Of a DNA stretch of 64,000 bases, positions 1 through 9,283 are shown one piece after another. This DNA comes from Streptomyces sp. CC208A (GTDB lineage: Bacteria; Actinomycetota; Actinomycetes; Streptomycetales; Streptomycetaceae): assembly GCF_030010625.1 (NCBI RefSeq), contig NZ_JASCXN010000029.1:47766-111765 (forward strand), written 5' to 3'. The stretch's first letter is position 1; each line of letters starts with the position of its first letter. A program made the position numbers and the translations under genes. Under the pieces are notes generated by a model, which had not been told where the DNA came from, did no database searches, and saw only the letters and a program-made list of their open reading frames with translations.

Positions 1-249
1 GGTCAGGATGAGCACCTTCGGGGCGTCGGGCTCGGCGCAGATCCTGCGGGTCGCCTCCACGCCGTCGAGGCGCGGCATCCGGACGTCCATGAGGACCACG
101 TCGACCTGGGTGGTCCGCAGCACCTCCAAAGCCTCCGCCCCGTCTCCCGCCTCCGCCACGACCTCCATGTCCGGCTGGGCGGCGAGCACCATGCGGAAAC
201 CGGTACGGAGGAGTACCTGGTCGTCGACGAGCATCACGCGGATGGACAT
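1..249 (-). CDS. Two-component response regulator, N-terminal part (window edge)
   Basis: This is the receiver domain of a response regulator, cut by the left window edge; 83 residues are visible from the ATG at 247-249. The sequence opens with MSIRVMLVDDQ, carries the acidic pair needed for phosphorylation and continues to DVVLMDVRMP, where the Asp is the likely phospho-acceptor. This pattern is typical of NarL/FixJ-type regulators, whose LuxR-like DNA-binding domain would lie outside the window. It lies 31 bp downstream of the histidine kinase on the same strand, so the two are very likely a cognate pair in one operon. Confidence 0.9.
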   Translation of the reverse strand, partial: MSIRVMLVDDQVLLRTGFRMVLAAQPDMEVVAEAGDGAEALEVLRTTQVDVVLMDVRMPRLDGVEATRRICAEPDAPKVLILT

Positions 250-280
250 GCGGTTCCTTCGGTGAGGGGGACGGAAGCTC

Positions 281-1483
281 TCAGTGTGCGGGTTTGAGCG
301 GCAGCAGGGCGCTGATCCGGAAACCGCCGCCCGGTCGGGGGCCCGCGTCCAGGGTGCCGCCCACCATGCCGACCCGCTCCCGCATGCCGATCAGGCCGTG
401 GCCGCGGCCGTCGGCGCCGCCGTCCTCGTACATCTCCTGGGGCGCGCCCCGGCCGTCGTCCTCGACGAGCAGGCCGAGGCCGTCGTCGAAGTAGACGAGC
501 CGGACGGTGGCGCCGACGTCGGGGCCGCCGTGCTTGCGGGTGTTGGTGAGGGCTTCCTGCACGATCCGGTAGGCGGTCAGGCCGACGCCGGTGGGCAGCT
601 CGCGCGGGGTGCCCTCGACGGTGAGGTCGACGGTCAGGCCGGCGCCCCTGACCTGCTCGACCAGCTCCTCGATCTGCTCCACGTCGGGCTGGGGCACGTA
701 CTCCCCCGCCTCCTGGTGCTCGCCGGTGCGCAGGATGCCGAGCAGCCGGCGCATCTCGGCGAGCGCCTGCCGGCCGGTGGTGGAGATGGTCTCCAGGGCC
801 TGCTTGGCGGTCTCCGGGGAGGAGTCCATGACGTAGGCGGCGCCGTCGGCCTGCACCACCATCACCGACACGTTGTGCGCGACGACGTCGTGCAGCTCGC
901 GGGCGATCCGGGCCCGCTCGGCGGCCACCGCCACCTTGGCCTGCGCCTCCCGCTCCTGCTCCAGGCGGGCGGCCTTCTCCTCCAGCTGCGCGAAGTAGGC
1001 GCGGCGGGTGCGCAGCGAGTCGCCGAGGACCCAGGCGAGGGCGAACGGCACCGCCATGATCACCGTGAAGAAGACCTGGGCGGGGACCGAGACGTTCCCC
1101 TCCAGGGGCCATCTCAGCTGGGAGAGCGGGGCCGCGCACAGGCCGCCGACGAGGGCGAGCCGGGAGGCCCAGCGGGGGCCGTCGTGGGCGGCGACGGTGA
1201 AGATGACGACGAGCATGGCGAAGTCCGCCATGAACGGCATGACGTCGAGGGCCAGCTGGGCGACGCCGAGGACGACGGCCAGGACCAGCATCCGTTCGGG
1301 CGCCCGCCGCCGCAGGGCGACGACCAGGGAGAACAGCGCGGCGACCGCCGCGTAGGCGACCACGTTGCCGAGGGGCGGGTACACCGACTGCATCCACAGC
1401 GCGGAGAGCCCGAGGAGGACGACGGCCCAGAAGACGTCGACGCCCGTCGGGTGGCTGCGGAGGAAGTCGTAGAGGCGCTGCAC
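281..1483 (-). CDS. Two-component sensor histidine kinase (HisKA_3 type)
   Basis: A membrane sensor kinase of 400 residues. The first half contains about five hydrophobic segments starting near residue 12. A coiled linker leads to the dimerisation box RIARELHDVVAHNVSVMVV, whose His is the phosphorylation site of the HisKA_3 (NarX/DesK) class. The HATPase domain follows, with an N-box region (ALTNTRKHGG) and a DDGRG G-box. The frame stays open upstream to 1744, but residues there are basic and low-complexity and overlap the divergent methyltransferase gene. The GTG at 1481-1483, just before the first hydrophobic segment, is therefore preferred. It is followed by its partner regulator. Confidence 0.9.
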   Translation of the reverse strand: MQRLYDFLRSHPTGVDVFWAVVLLGLSALWMQSVYPPLGNVVAYAAVAALFSLVVALRRRAPERMLVLAVVLGVAQLALDVMPFMADFAMLVVIFTVAAHDGPRWASRLALVGGLCAAPLSQLRWPLEGNVSVPAQVFFTVIMAVPFALAWVLGDSLRTRRAYFAQLEEKAARLEQEREAQAKVAVAAERARIARELHDVVAHNVSVMVVQADGAAYVMDSSPETAKQALETISTTGRQALAEMRRLLGILRTGEHQEAGEYVPQPDVEQIEELVEQVRGAGLTVDLTVEGTPRELPTGVGLTAYRIVQEALTNTRKHGGPDVGATVRLVYFDDGLGLLVEDDGRGAPQEMYEDGGADGRGHGLIGMRERVGMVGGTLDAGPRPGGGFRISALLPLKPAH

Positions 1484-1579
1484 GTAACCCAGAGTAGGGA
1501 ACGGGTACGGCTGGGGGATCAACCGTGTGGTCGATCCTTGCGGCGGGACCCGTACACCCCGGGGTGGAGACTGGGGCAC

Positions 1580-2590
1580 GTGACGGATGACGTGACGGAC
1601 GGGACGGGTCGGCCGCCGGGGGACGGCCGGGGGTGGCGGGGCTGGCTGGGCTGGCGGGAGGCGACCGAGCGGGCGCTGTACGGGCCCGGCGGCTTCTTCC
1701 TGCGCCCGGAGGGCCCGGCGGGCCACTTCCGCACCTCGGTGCACGCCTCGCCGCTCTTCGCGGCGGCGGTGGCGCGGCTGCTCGCGGCGACGGCGGAGGA
1801 GCTGGACACGGACGAGGTCGCCCTGGTGGACGTGGGCGCGGGCCGGGGCGAGCTGCCGGCCGGGGTGCTGGCGGCGGTCCCCGCGGGGCTGCGGGTGCGG
1901 GCGTACGCCGTGGAGCGGGCCGCCCGGCCGGACGGGCTCGACCCCCGGGTGGAGTGGACCGGCCGGCCGCCCGAGGGGGTGCGCGGGCTGCTGTTCGCGA
2001 ACGAGTGGCTCGACAACGTGCCGGTGGACGTCGCCGAGGCCGACGAGGACGGCACCGTCCGGTACGTGGAGGTCCGCGCCGACGGTACGGAGCGGCTCGG
2101 CGCCCCGGTCGGGGGCGCGGACGCGGAGTGGCTGGCCCGCTGGTGGCCGCTGTCAGGGCCCGGCGAGCGGGCCGAGATCGGCAGGCCCCGGGACGAGGCG
2201 TGGGCGGCGGCGGTCGGCTCGCTCGCGGCGGGTCTGGCGGTGGCCGTGGACTACGGGCACGTACGGGGCTCCCGGCCGCCCTTCGGCACGCTGACCGGCT
2301 TCCGGGCGGGCCGCGAGGTCGCCCCGGTCCCGGACGGGAACGGCGACCTCACCTCGCACGTGGCCCTGGACGCCTGCGCGGCGGCGGTCCACGCGCGCGT
2401 GCCGGCCGAGCTGACGACCCAGCGGGAGGCCCTGCGCCGGCTGGGGGTCTCCGGCGGCCGGCCGCCGCTCGCGCTCGCCTCGACCGATCCCGCGGCGTAC
2501 GTGCGGGCGCTGGCCGCCGCCGGGGAGGCGGCCGAGCTGACCGCGCGCGGCGGGCTCGGCGACTTCCTGTGGCTGAGCCAGCGGGTGTGA
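1580..2590 (+). CDS. MidA/NDUFAF7-like SAM-dependent methyltransferase
   Basis: A 336-residue protein with the marks of the MidA/NDUFAF7 family (Methyltransf_28, formerly DUF185). It has a glycine-rich SAM loop (VDVGAGRGELPAGVL), the signature FANEWLDNVPVDV, and a late block with DYGHVRGS, GTLTGF and DLTSHVAL. In eukaryotes the family methylates an arginine of the 49-kDa complex I subunit and is needed for complex I assembly. The next gene encodes a NuoD homologue of exactly that subunit, which strengthens the call. The frame is open far upstream, but that part overlaps the divergent kinase gene. The GTG at 1580 is the chosen start; another GTG at 1592 is possible. Confidence 0.8.
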   Translation: MTDDVTDGTGRPPGDGRGWRGWLGWREATERALYGPGGFFLRPEGPAGHFRTSVHASPLFAAAVARLLAATAEELDTDEVALVDVGAGRGELPAGVLAAVPAGLRVRAYAVERAARPDGLDPRVEWTGRPPEGVRGLLFANEWLDNVPVDVAEADEDGTVRYVEVRADGTERLGAPVGGADAEWLARWWPLSGPGERAEIGRPRDEAWAAAVGSLAAGLAVAVDYGHVRGSRPPFGTLTGFRAGREVAPVPDGNGDLTSHVALDACAAAVHARVPAELTTQREALRRLGVSGGRPPLALASTDPAAYVRALAAAGEAAELTARGGLGDFLWLSQRV

Positions 2591-2681
2591 CGGGCGGGGC
2601 CGTCCACAGGTCCACGGCGGGTTGTCCACAGGCGGGGACCTGGCCCGTCGGTGGGGCGCCTCGCGGGGGATACTGTCCGGC

Positions 2682-3824
2682 ATGACGGAGACCACGGTCG
2701 GCATCGGCGGCGCGGCGGAGAGCACCGACATGGTGCTGAACATCGGCCCGCAGCATCCCTCCACGCACGGCGTGCTCCGGCTGCGGCTCGTCCTCGACGG
2801 CGAGGTGATCCGGCACGCCGAGCCGGTCGTGGGCTATATGCACCGGGGCGCCGAGAAGCTCTTCGAGGCGCGCGACTACCGGCAGATCGTCATGCTGGCC
2901 AACCGCCACGACTGGCTGTCGGCGTTCTCCAACGAGCTCGGCGTGGTGATGGCCGTCGAGCGGATGCTCGGCATGGAGGTGCCGGAGCGGGCCGTGTGGC
3001 TGCGGACCCTGCTCGCGGAGCTGAACCGGGTCCTCAACCACCTGATGTTCCTGGGGTCGTACCCGCTGGAGCTGGGCGGGATCACGCCCGTCTTCCACGC
3101 CTTCCGGGAGCGCGAGGAGCTCCAGACGGTGATGGAGGAGGTCTCCGGCGGCCGGATGCACTACATGTTCAACCGGGTCGGCGGCCTCAAGGAGGACCTG
3201 CCGGCGGGCTGGCAGGGCCGGGCCCGGCAGGCGGTCGCGGACGTCCGCTCGCGGATGGACGTGTACGACCGGCTGGTCCTCGGCAACGAGATCTTCCGGG
3301 GCCGCACGCGCGGGATCGGTGTCCTGAGCCGGGAGACCGTGCACGCCTTCGGGGTGTCGGGGCCGATCGCCCGCGCCTCCGGCGTCGACTTCGACCTGCG
3401 GCGCGACGAGCCCTACCTGGCGTACGGGGAGCTGGCGGACGTGCTGAAGGTCGTGGTCCGGGAGGACGGCGACTGCCTGGCCCGCTTCGAGTGCCTCTTG
3501 GAGCAGACGCACAACTCCCTGGCGCTGGCGGACGCCTGCCTGGACCGGCTGGCCGAGCTGCCGCAGGGCCCGGTCAACCAGCGGCTGCCGAAGGTGCTGA
3601 AGGCGCCGGAGGGGCACACGTACGCCTGGACCGAGAACCCGCTCGGCCTGAACGGCTACTACCTGGTGTCGAAGGGCGAGAAGACGCCGTACCGGCTGAA
3701 GCTGCGCTCGGCCTCGTACAACAACATCCAGGCGCTGGTGGAGCTGCTGCCGGGGACGCTGGTCGCGGACATGGTCGCGATCCTGGGGTCGTTCTTCTTC
3801 GTCGTCGGCGACATCGACAAGTGA
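2682..3824 (+). CDS. nuoD2: NADH-quinone oxidoreductase subunit D-like protein
   Basis: A 380-residue homologue of the complex I 49-kDa subunit NuoD. Visible family blocks are VLNIGPQHPSTHGVLRL, GYMHRGAEKL, NRHDWLSAFSNE, NRVLNHLMFLG and a C-terminal segment around YNNIQALVELLPG and SFFFVVGDIDK. NuoD helps form the quinone site and contacts the N2 cluster subunit. The protein is shorter than usual NuoD (around 400-440), and no other nuo gene is in the window, so it looks like the orphan second nuoD of streptomycetes. The ATG at 2682 follows a GGGGGA ribosome site. The frame is open to 2622, but that part is not NuoD-like. Confidence 0.9.
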   Translation: MTETTVGIGGAAESTDMVLNIGPQHPSTHGVLRLRLVLDGEVIRHAEPVVGYMHRGAEKLFEARDYRQIVMLANRHDWLSAFSNELGVVMAVERMLGMEVPERAVWLRTLLAELNRVLNHLMFLGSYPLELGGITPVFHAFREREELQTVMEEVSGGRMHYMFNRVGGLKEDLPAGWQGRARQAVADVRSRMDVYDRLVLGNEIFRGRTRGIGVLSRETVHAFGVSGPIARASGVDFDLRRDEPYLAYGELADVLKVVVREDGDCLARFECLLEQTHNSLALADACLDRLAELPQGPVNQRLPKVLKAPEGHTYAWTENPLGLNGYYLVSKGEKTPYRLKLRSASYNNIQALVELLPGTLVADMVAILGSFFFVVGDIDK

Positions 3825-3843
3825 CGGCCGCGCCCGCCTTCTT

Positions 3844-4344
3844 TCAGGGGTTGCGCATCACGACGTAGTCGCGGTCCTCGCCGTCGGGGCGGCGGCGGTC
3901 GGTGACCGTCCATCCCCAGCGCGCGTACCGGTCCGTCAGCTCCGGGACGTCGAGGGTCATCAGAAGCGCGGGCCCGGCCCCGGCGGCGACCAGGAGGGCG
4001 TCATGGAGGGAGCGGCCGAGGCCGCGGCCCTGGTGGGCGGGGGCGACGACGAGTTCGGCGAGTTCGAAGGCGGGCGCGCCGCCGGAGAGGGCCGTGTCGG
4101 TCCAGCCTGCGGCGAGGCCGAGGAGGGCGCCGTCGGCGTCGAGGGCGGCGACGGCGTGGAAGTCCGGGTGCCGCCCGGCGGCCTGGAGGAGCCGGTCCAC
4201 GGTCCGTACGGCGCCGAGCGGCGGCTCGTGCCAGGGAGCGCCGGCGAAGGCCTGGGCGCACAGGGCGATCAGCTCGTCGCGGCGGGCCCGTGCCTCCTCC
4301 GGGAGGAGGAGGCCGAGGCGGTGGGTCACGGGGTGACGGGTCAC
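3844..4344 (-). CDS. GNAT family N-acetyltransferase
   Basis: A 166-residue GNAT acetyltransferase. The acetyl-CoA loop is clear: ELVVAPAHQGRGLGRSL matches the Q/R-x-x-G-x-G/A motif A after a beta-strand, and a C-terminal YARWGWTVTDRR block matches motif B. The substrate cannot be told. The GTG start at 4342-4344 overlaps the stop of the preceding coiled-coil gene in a 4-bp GTGA overlap, so translation is probably coupled. The gene is convergent with nuoD2, whose stop lies 19 bp away. Confidence 0.85.
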   Translation of the reverse strand: MTRHPVTHRLGLLLPEEARARRDELIALCAQAFAGAPWHEPPLGAVRTVDRLLQAAGRHPDFHAVAALDADGALLGLAAGWTDTALSGGAPAFELAELVVAPAHQGRGLGRSLHDALLVAAGAGPALLMTLDVPELTDRYARWGWTVTDRRRPDGEDRDYVVMRNP

Positions 4345-5513
4345 TGGTTGACGGCGCCGCGCAGTTCGGCGACGTCGAGCTGCTCGGTCTCGTCGTGCGC
4401 GGTCAGGTCGATGACCTGACCGATCGCGCCGGCGGCCGCCGGGCGGGCCACGGCGGGCTCGTCGTCACCGGCCGGGGCCGGAGCGGGGGCGGAGGCCGGG
4501 AGGGCGTTCCTGGCGGCTGCCGCGCGGGCCTCCTCCAGGACCTCCTCGCCCACCACGTCGGCGAGGTCGGTGTCGAGGGCGGCCTCGATGGCCGCCGCCT
4601 TCTGCGTGCCGAAGAAGTCGAAGCCGCCCTCGGTGCGCGGGACGGGCCGACGGGCCGCGTACGGGACGATCGCGCTGGCCGCCGGGACCACCGGGGTCAG
4701 GGCCTGCGCCGAAACCGACGAAACCGCCGGGGCGGTCGGGGCCGCCGGGGCGGTCGGGGCCGCCGGGGTCGCCGGGGCGGTCGGGGCCGCCGGGCTCGCC
4801 GCCGGGGGCAGTGCGGCGGGGGCCGCGGCCGGGCCCAGAGCCGCCGGGCGGGCGTGCTGCTCGGCGGCGTGCCGGCCGCGCAGCTCCTCCGTCTCGGCGG
4901 CGCGCTCGGCGAGGTCGCGGGCGCGGGCCGCCTCCGCGGTGCGCCGGGCCTGCTGGGCGGCGGCGTTGCGGGGCAGGTCGCGCAGGGCCTCGGCGGCGCG
5001 GCGGTACGCCTCCGGGGTGGGCGCGGAACCGGCGGCGGGCAGCTCCTTGGGGGCCTCGGCGCTCGCCCGGGCGAGGACGCGGCCGGTCTCCAGGGCGCTG
5101 GCGCGCTCGGTCTCGGCGGTCGCGTAGCGGCGCAGCAGGTCGGCGTGCTCGCCGCGCAGTCCGGCCAGTTCGACGCGCTTGGCGCGGAGCTTGGCGTCCA
5201 GGCGGATGCGCAGGGCGCGGGACTCCTCCAGGTCCGCCTCCAGTTCGGCGAGGCGCTCCTCGGCCTTCCACTGGTCGGCGGCGCGGGCCCGGGTCAGCTC
5301 GGCGACCTGGCGGCCGGCGCCGCGGTCCCAGCCGCGCATGAGGACGGCACCGGTGACGGCGGCGGCCGCCGCCGCGGCGGCCAGCAGCCGCACGACCACG
5401 AGTTCCCCGGGGATCCAGGCGGCCGCGGCGCAGACGACCGCGGTGCCGGCGACCGCGGAGGGCGGCAGCAGCTTGTGCAGAGGCGGGGAATGGCGGTGAC
5501 GTCCACGTGGCAT
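4341..5513 (-). CDS. Membrane-anchored coiled-coil protein of unknown function
   Basis: No recognised family. The 390-residue product begins MPRGRHRH, has two hydrophobic stretches (about residues 17-50) and then a long Ala/Glu/Arg-rich heptad-like region (about 60-220), a Pro/Ala/Thr-rich linker of AAPTAPA-type repeats (about 225-275), and a short conserved-looking end containing GGFDFFGTQKAAAIEAAL. The layout suggests a membrane anchor with a cytoplasmic coiled coil. The upstream open frame is not protein-like, so the ATG at 5511-5513 is used. The gene is coupled to the GNAT gene by overlapping stop and start. Function is not inferable from sequence. Confidence 0.7.
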   Translation of the reverse strand: MPRGRHRHSPPLHKLLPPSAVAGTAVVCAAAAWIPGELVVVRLLAAAAAAAAVTGAVLMRGWDRGAGRQVAELTRARAADQWKAEERLAELEADLEESRALRIRLDAKLRAKRVELAGLRGEHADLLRRYATAETERASALETGRVLARASAEAPKELPAAGSAPTPEAYRRAAEALRDLPRNAAAQQARRTAEAARARDLAERAAETEELRGRHAAEQHARPAALGPAAAPAALPPAASPAAPTAPATPAAPTAPAAPTAPAVSSVSAQALTPVVPAASAIVPYAARRPVPRTEGGFDFFGTQKAAAIEAALDTDLADVVGEEVLEEARAAAARNALPASAPAPAPAGDDEPAVARPAAAGAIGQVIDLTAHDETEQLDVAELRGAVNQ

Positions 5514-5644
5514 GGCCTGAAATTTACCGTGCGTAGGCACGGTGTGGGGGGTCGGCCCGGCAATCTCTTGGCCACTTCTCGGCAACGAAATCGGAGAGAC
5601 CGCGTTCCGCTTCCGCTTCGGGCCGACTTCCCCTACTCCGGCGC
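5514..5644 (-). promoter_or_regulatory. Intergenic leader with small hairpin
   Basis: This 131-bp gap lies upstream of the coiled-coil gene and downstream of the solute-binding lipoprotein gene, both on the minus strand. It contains a short inverted repeat CCGTGC-gtag-GCACGG at 5527-5542, 14 bp before the coiled-coil start. That could be a weak terminator for the transporter operon or a leader hairpin. It is less GC-rich than its neighbours, as expected for a promoter region, but no confident -10/-35 pair was found. Confidence 0.35.
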
Positions 5645-6619
5645 CTACTTGCCGACCAGCCCCTTCTCCTTCAGATACGCGGCGGCGACATCCTCGGGCT
5701 TCGCCCGCTCGGCGTCGACCTTGCGGTTGAGTTCGGCGAGATCCCGCGTGGTCAGCACCTTGGTGATCTTGTCCAGGGCGGCGGCGACCTCGGGCGTCCC
5801 GGCCTCCTTCGCGTTCACCACCGGAAGCACGTTGTCGGCGTTCTGGAGGTGCTTGTCGTCCTCCAGGAAGACCAGGCCGAAGCTCTCGACCGTTGCGTCC
5901 GTGGTGGTGGTCAGGACCAGCTGGTCGACGCCGTCCTTGACGGCCTGCTTGGCCTGCGGGGTGCCGACGCCCTTGGGGTCGACGCCCGTCACGTCGATCC
6001 CGTAGGTCTTCTTCAGGCCGGGGGCGCAGAAGGGGCGGACCGCGCATTCGTCGCCCGCCGCGATCTTCACCTTCAGCTTCGCCGCGCCGAGATCGGAAAG
6101 GGTCTTCAGGCCGTTCTTCTCGGCGAATTCCTTCGACACCGCGAAGGCGTTCCGGTCGACCGCCTCCCCGACTTCCAGGACCTTCAGTCCACGCGGTTCC
6201 GCGAGCGCGCGGAGCGCGTCCACGGTGGCCTTCACGTCACCCGAGGCGACCGGCTTCTCTTCGGGCGCCTTCGGCCCGTTCACCTTCGCGTTGAGGAATT
6301 CCGCGAGCGTCGCCGCGTATTCCGGTACGACGTCGATCTCGCCCTTCTCCAGGGCGGGCTCGTACAGCTCGCGGTTCTTCACCGTGGTGACCGAGGCCGT
6401 GTAGCCCGCGTCGCGCAGCAGCTGCGCGTACAGCTCGGCGAGCACCTTCGACTCGGTGAAGGCCGCCGCGCCCACCACCAGGGAGCCCTTGCCGCCGCCG
6501 GAGCCGCCGGACGCCTTCTCCTTGCCCTGCTCCAGGCTGTCGCCGCCGCACGCGGCGAGCGAGACGGCCAGCGCTACGGTGCCGAGCAGCGCGCCCGTGG
6601 CGCGCGAGATCCTGTTCAC
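5645..6619 (-). CDS. Glycine betaine/choline-type ABC transporter binding lipoprotein
   Basis: The extracellular solute-binding component of a quaternary-amine importer (ProX/OpuCC-like, OpuAC fold), 324 residues. It starts with a basic stretch, a hydrophobic segment and a lipobox ending LAAC, so Cys24 should be lipidated. A Gly/Ser-rich linker precedes the domain, which opens GSLVVGAAAFTESKVLAELYAQ, split here as GSLVVGAAAF then TESKVLAELY; the TESK block and later DVVPEYAATL are characteristic of the family. The GTG at 6617-6619 is the chosen start. The permease genes lie upstream on the same strand after about 100 bp, and the ATPase is divergent. Confidence 0.88.
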   Translation of the reverse strand: MNRISRATGALLGTVALAVSLAACGGDSLEQGKEKASGGSGGGKGSLVVGAAAFTESKVLAELYAQLLRDAGYTASVTTVKNRELYEPALEKGEIDVVPEYAATLAEFLNAKVNGPKAPEEKPVASGDVKATVDALRALAEPRGLKVLEVGEAVDRNAFAVSKEFAEKNGLKTLSDLGAAKLKVKIAAGDECAVRPFCAPGLKKTYGIDVTGVDPKGVGTPQAKQAVKDGVDQLVLTTTTDATVESFGLVFLEDDKHLQNADNVLPVVNAKEAGTPEVAAALDKITKVLTTRDLAELNRKVDAERAKPEDVAAAYLKEKGLVGK

Positions 6620-6643
6620 GAGATCAGTCCTTCGCCTTCGGTA

Positions 6644-6664
6644 TCCGATGTCCGATGTCCGATG
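6644..6664. repeat. 7-bp tandem repeat (TCCGATG x3)
   Basis: Three perfect copies of TCCGATG lie back to back in the spacer between the permease stop (6721) and the binding-lipoprotein start (6619). The spacer breaks the operon after the permeases. It may hold a processing or regulatory site, but no function can be assigned. Confidence 0.6.
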
Positions 6665-6720
6665 TCTGTTATCCACGTCAGATGCCGCTGCCCGGTGTCC
6701 ACGTCGGCTCCGGATCCCTG

Positions 6721-7398
6721 TCAGGTCCGGGGCGGCCGGGGGACCATCAGGCGGTCCAGGCCGACGAGAAGGCCCTCCACCACGAGGGCGAGGAGCGCCA
6801 CCAGCACGGCGCCCGCGACCACCTGGGCGGTGTCGTAGAGCGCGAAGCCGGCCGTGATGATCCGACCGAGACCGCCCTGCCCTGCCATGGCGGCGATCGT
6901 CGCGGTGGCGACGACCTGCACGGCGGCGGAGCGGACCCCGGTCATCACCACCGGGGCCGCCAGCGGCAGTTCGACCCGGCGGAAGACCTGACCGCCCGTC
7001 ATGCCCATCCCCCGGGCGGCCCGGACGGCGGCCCGGTCCACCTCGCGCACGCCCACGTACGCGTTGGTCAGCAGCGGCGGTATCGCGAAGAGGACGAGCG
7101 CGGCCACGGTCGGCACCTGGCCCGCGTTCCGCAGCGGGGAGACCATGAAGAGGGCGAGGACGGCGAAGACCGGGACGGCCCGCCCCACGTTCGACACGTT
7201 GACCGCGAGGGCACCGCCGCGCCCGAGGTGGCCGAGCCAGAGCCCGAGCGGCAGCGCGACCGCGCCGGCGATCAGCAGCGCGAGGCCGCTCACGTACACG
7301 TGCTCGGCGAGGCGGGCGCCGACGCCCTCCTCGCCGGTCCAGTGCGCACCGGTGGTGAGCCAGGTCCACGCGTCCGTCACGACCCCCACCTCACTCAC
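6721..7398 (-). CDS. Compatible-solute ABC transporter permease (second)
   Basis: A 225-residue inner-membrane permease of the ProW/OpuCB type with about five to six hydrophobic segments. The coupling loop is visible as the EAA-like block around RAARGMGMTGGQVFRRVELPL (shown here as ARGMGMTGGQVFRRVELPL), followed by the GQGGLGRIITAGF pattern typical of these permeases. The GTG start at 7396-7398 overlaps the end of the upstream permease by 8 bp, so the two are translationally coupled and probably form a heterodimeric channel. Confidence 0.9.
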   Translation of the reverse strand: MSEVGVVTDAWTWLTTGAHWTGEEGVGARLAEHVYVSGLALLIAGAVALPLGLWLGHLGRGGALAVNVSNVGRAVPVFAVLALFMVSPLRNAGQVPTVAALVLFAIPPLLTNAYVGVREVDRAAVRAARGMGMTGGQVFRRVELPLAAPVVMTGVRSAAVQVVATATIAAMAGQGGLGRIITAGFALYDTAQVVAGAVLVALLALVVEGLLVGLDRLMVPRPPRT

Positions 7399-8077
7399 CC
7401 CCCGGTGCGCGCGTGGCCCGGGTCCAGGGCGTGAGCAGCCGCTGGACGCCCAGGAGCAACAGGTCGGCGGTGACGGCGAGCAGCACGCACAGCACCGAGG
7501 CGGCGAGCACCTGCGCCTTGAAGAAGGTGGGCAGGGCGTCCTCGATGAGGTTGCCGAGGCCGCCGCGGCCGACGACCGAGCCGACGGTGGTGAGCGCGAC
7601 CGTGGAGACGGTGGCCATCCGGACGCCGGCCATCAGGACCGGGAGCGCGAGAGGGAGTTCGACCTGCCAGAGCAGCCGCCAGGGGCCGAGGCCGAGGCCG
7701 CGGGCGGCCTCCCGGGTCTCGGCGGGGACGGCTTCGAGACCGGCCAGCGTGTTGCGCACCAGGATCGTCAGCGCGTACAGCACCAGGCCGGTGACGACGA
7801 GCGCCGAGGAGAGCCCGAAGACGGGCAGCAGCAGCGAGAACATGGCGAGCGACGGCACCGTGTAGAGCAGGGTCGTCAGCCCGAGGACCGGGGCGGCCAG
7901 GCGCGGCCGGGCCCGCACGAGGAGGGCCAGCGGCACGGCGACGAGCAGCGCGATCGCCACGGAGGCGGCGGTGATGCCGACGTGCTGGACCAGGGCGTCG
8001 GTCAGCTCCTCGCGGCGGGTGCGCAGATACTCACCGCAGATCCAGTCGTTGGCGACCAGACAGTTCGACGGGTTCAT
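7391..8077 (-). CDS. Compatible-solute ABC transporter permease (first)
   Basis: A 228-residue permease paralogous to the overlapping downstream gene. It has a short N-terminal periplasmic stretch (MNPSNCLVANDWICGEYL), then about five membrane segments, the coupling block EAARGLGLGPWRLLWQVELP and the GRGGLGNLIEDAL pattern. These match ProW/OpuCB permeases of glycine betaine, carnitine or choline importers. It is the first gene of the minus-strand half of the transporter and faces the ATPase gene across a 173-bp divergent promoter region. Confidence 0.9.
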   Translation of the reverse strand: MNPSNCLVANDWICGEYLRTRREELTDALVQHVGITAASVAIALLVAVPLALLVRARPRLAAPVLGLTTLLYTVPSLAMFSLLLPVFGLSSALVVTGLVLYALTILVRNTLAGLEAVPAETREAARGLGLGPWRLLWQVELPLALPVLMAGVRMATVSTVALTTVGSVVGRGGLGNLIEDALPTFFKAQVLAASVLCVLLAVTADLLLLGVQRLLTPWTRATRAPGGE

Positions 8078-8250
8078 CCGGACCTCCCCCCAGGCCGCCG
8101 CCGCTAGAACGTACGTCTGACGACCCTAACCCCCGCCACCGACAACGGGGCGGCCCCCGGTCCCGCACCGCCGGTTCGCCACGCCTCCGCAACACCGTCT
8201 TCACACCCACCGGGTGACGGAGTGACAGAGGCGGGGGACAGAATGGCCCC
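8078..8250. promoter_or_regulatory. Divergent promoter region of the solute importer
   Basis: A 173-bp gap separates the permease start (minus) from the ATPase start (plus), so both halves of the importer must be driven from here. It contains GAACGTACGTCTG near 8107, with a CGTACG palindrome. This could be part of an operator, but no regulator gene is adjacent and no confident -10/-35 boxes were assigned. Confidence 0.4.
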
Positions 8251-9279
<1,029 letters not shown>

Positions 9280-9283
9280 AGGA

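Noticed and set aside
284..1579. Open frame extending the methyltransferase upstream by over 400 codons
   Set aside because: It runs antisense to the histidine kinase, is biased in composition and shows no domain. This is the usual high-GC shadow effect.
4290..6005. 571-codon plus-strand frame over the coiled-coil gene
   Set aside because: It is a Gly/Arg-rich shadow with no motifs. The minus strand has a signal-like start and coupled overlap.
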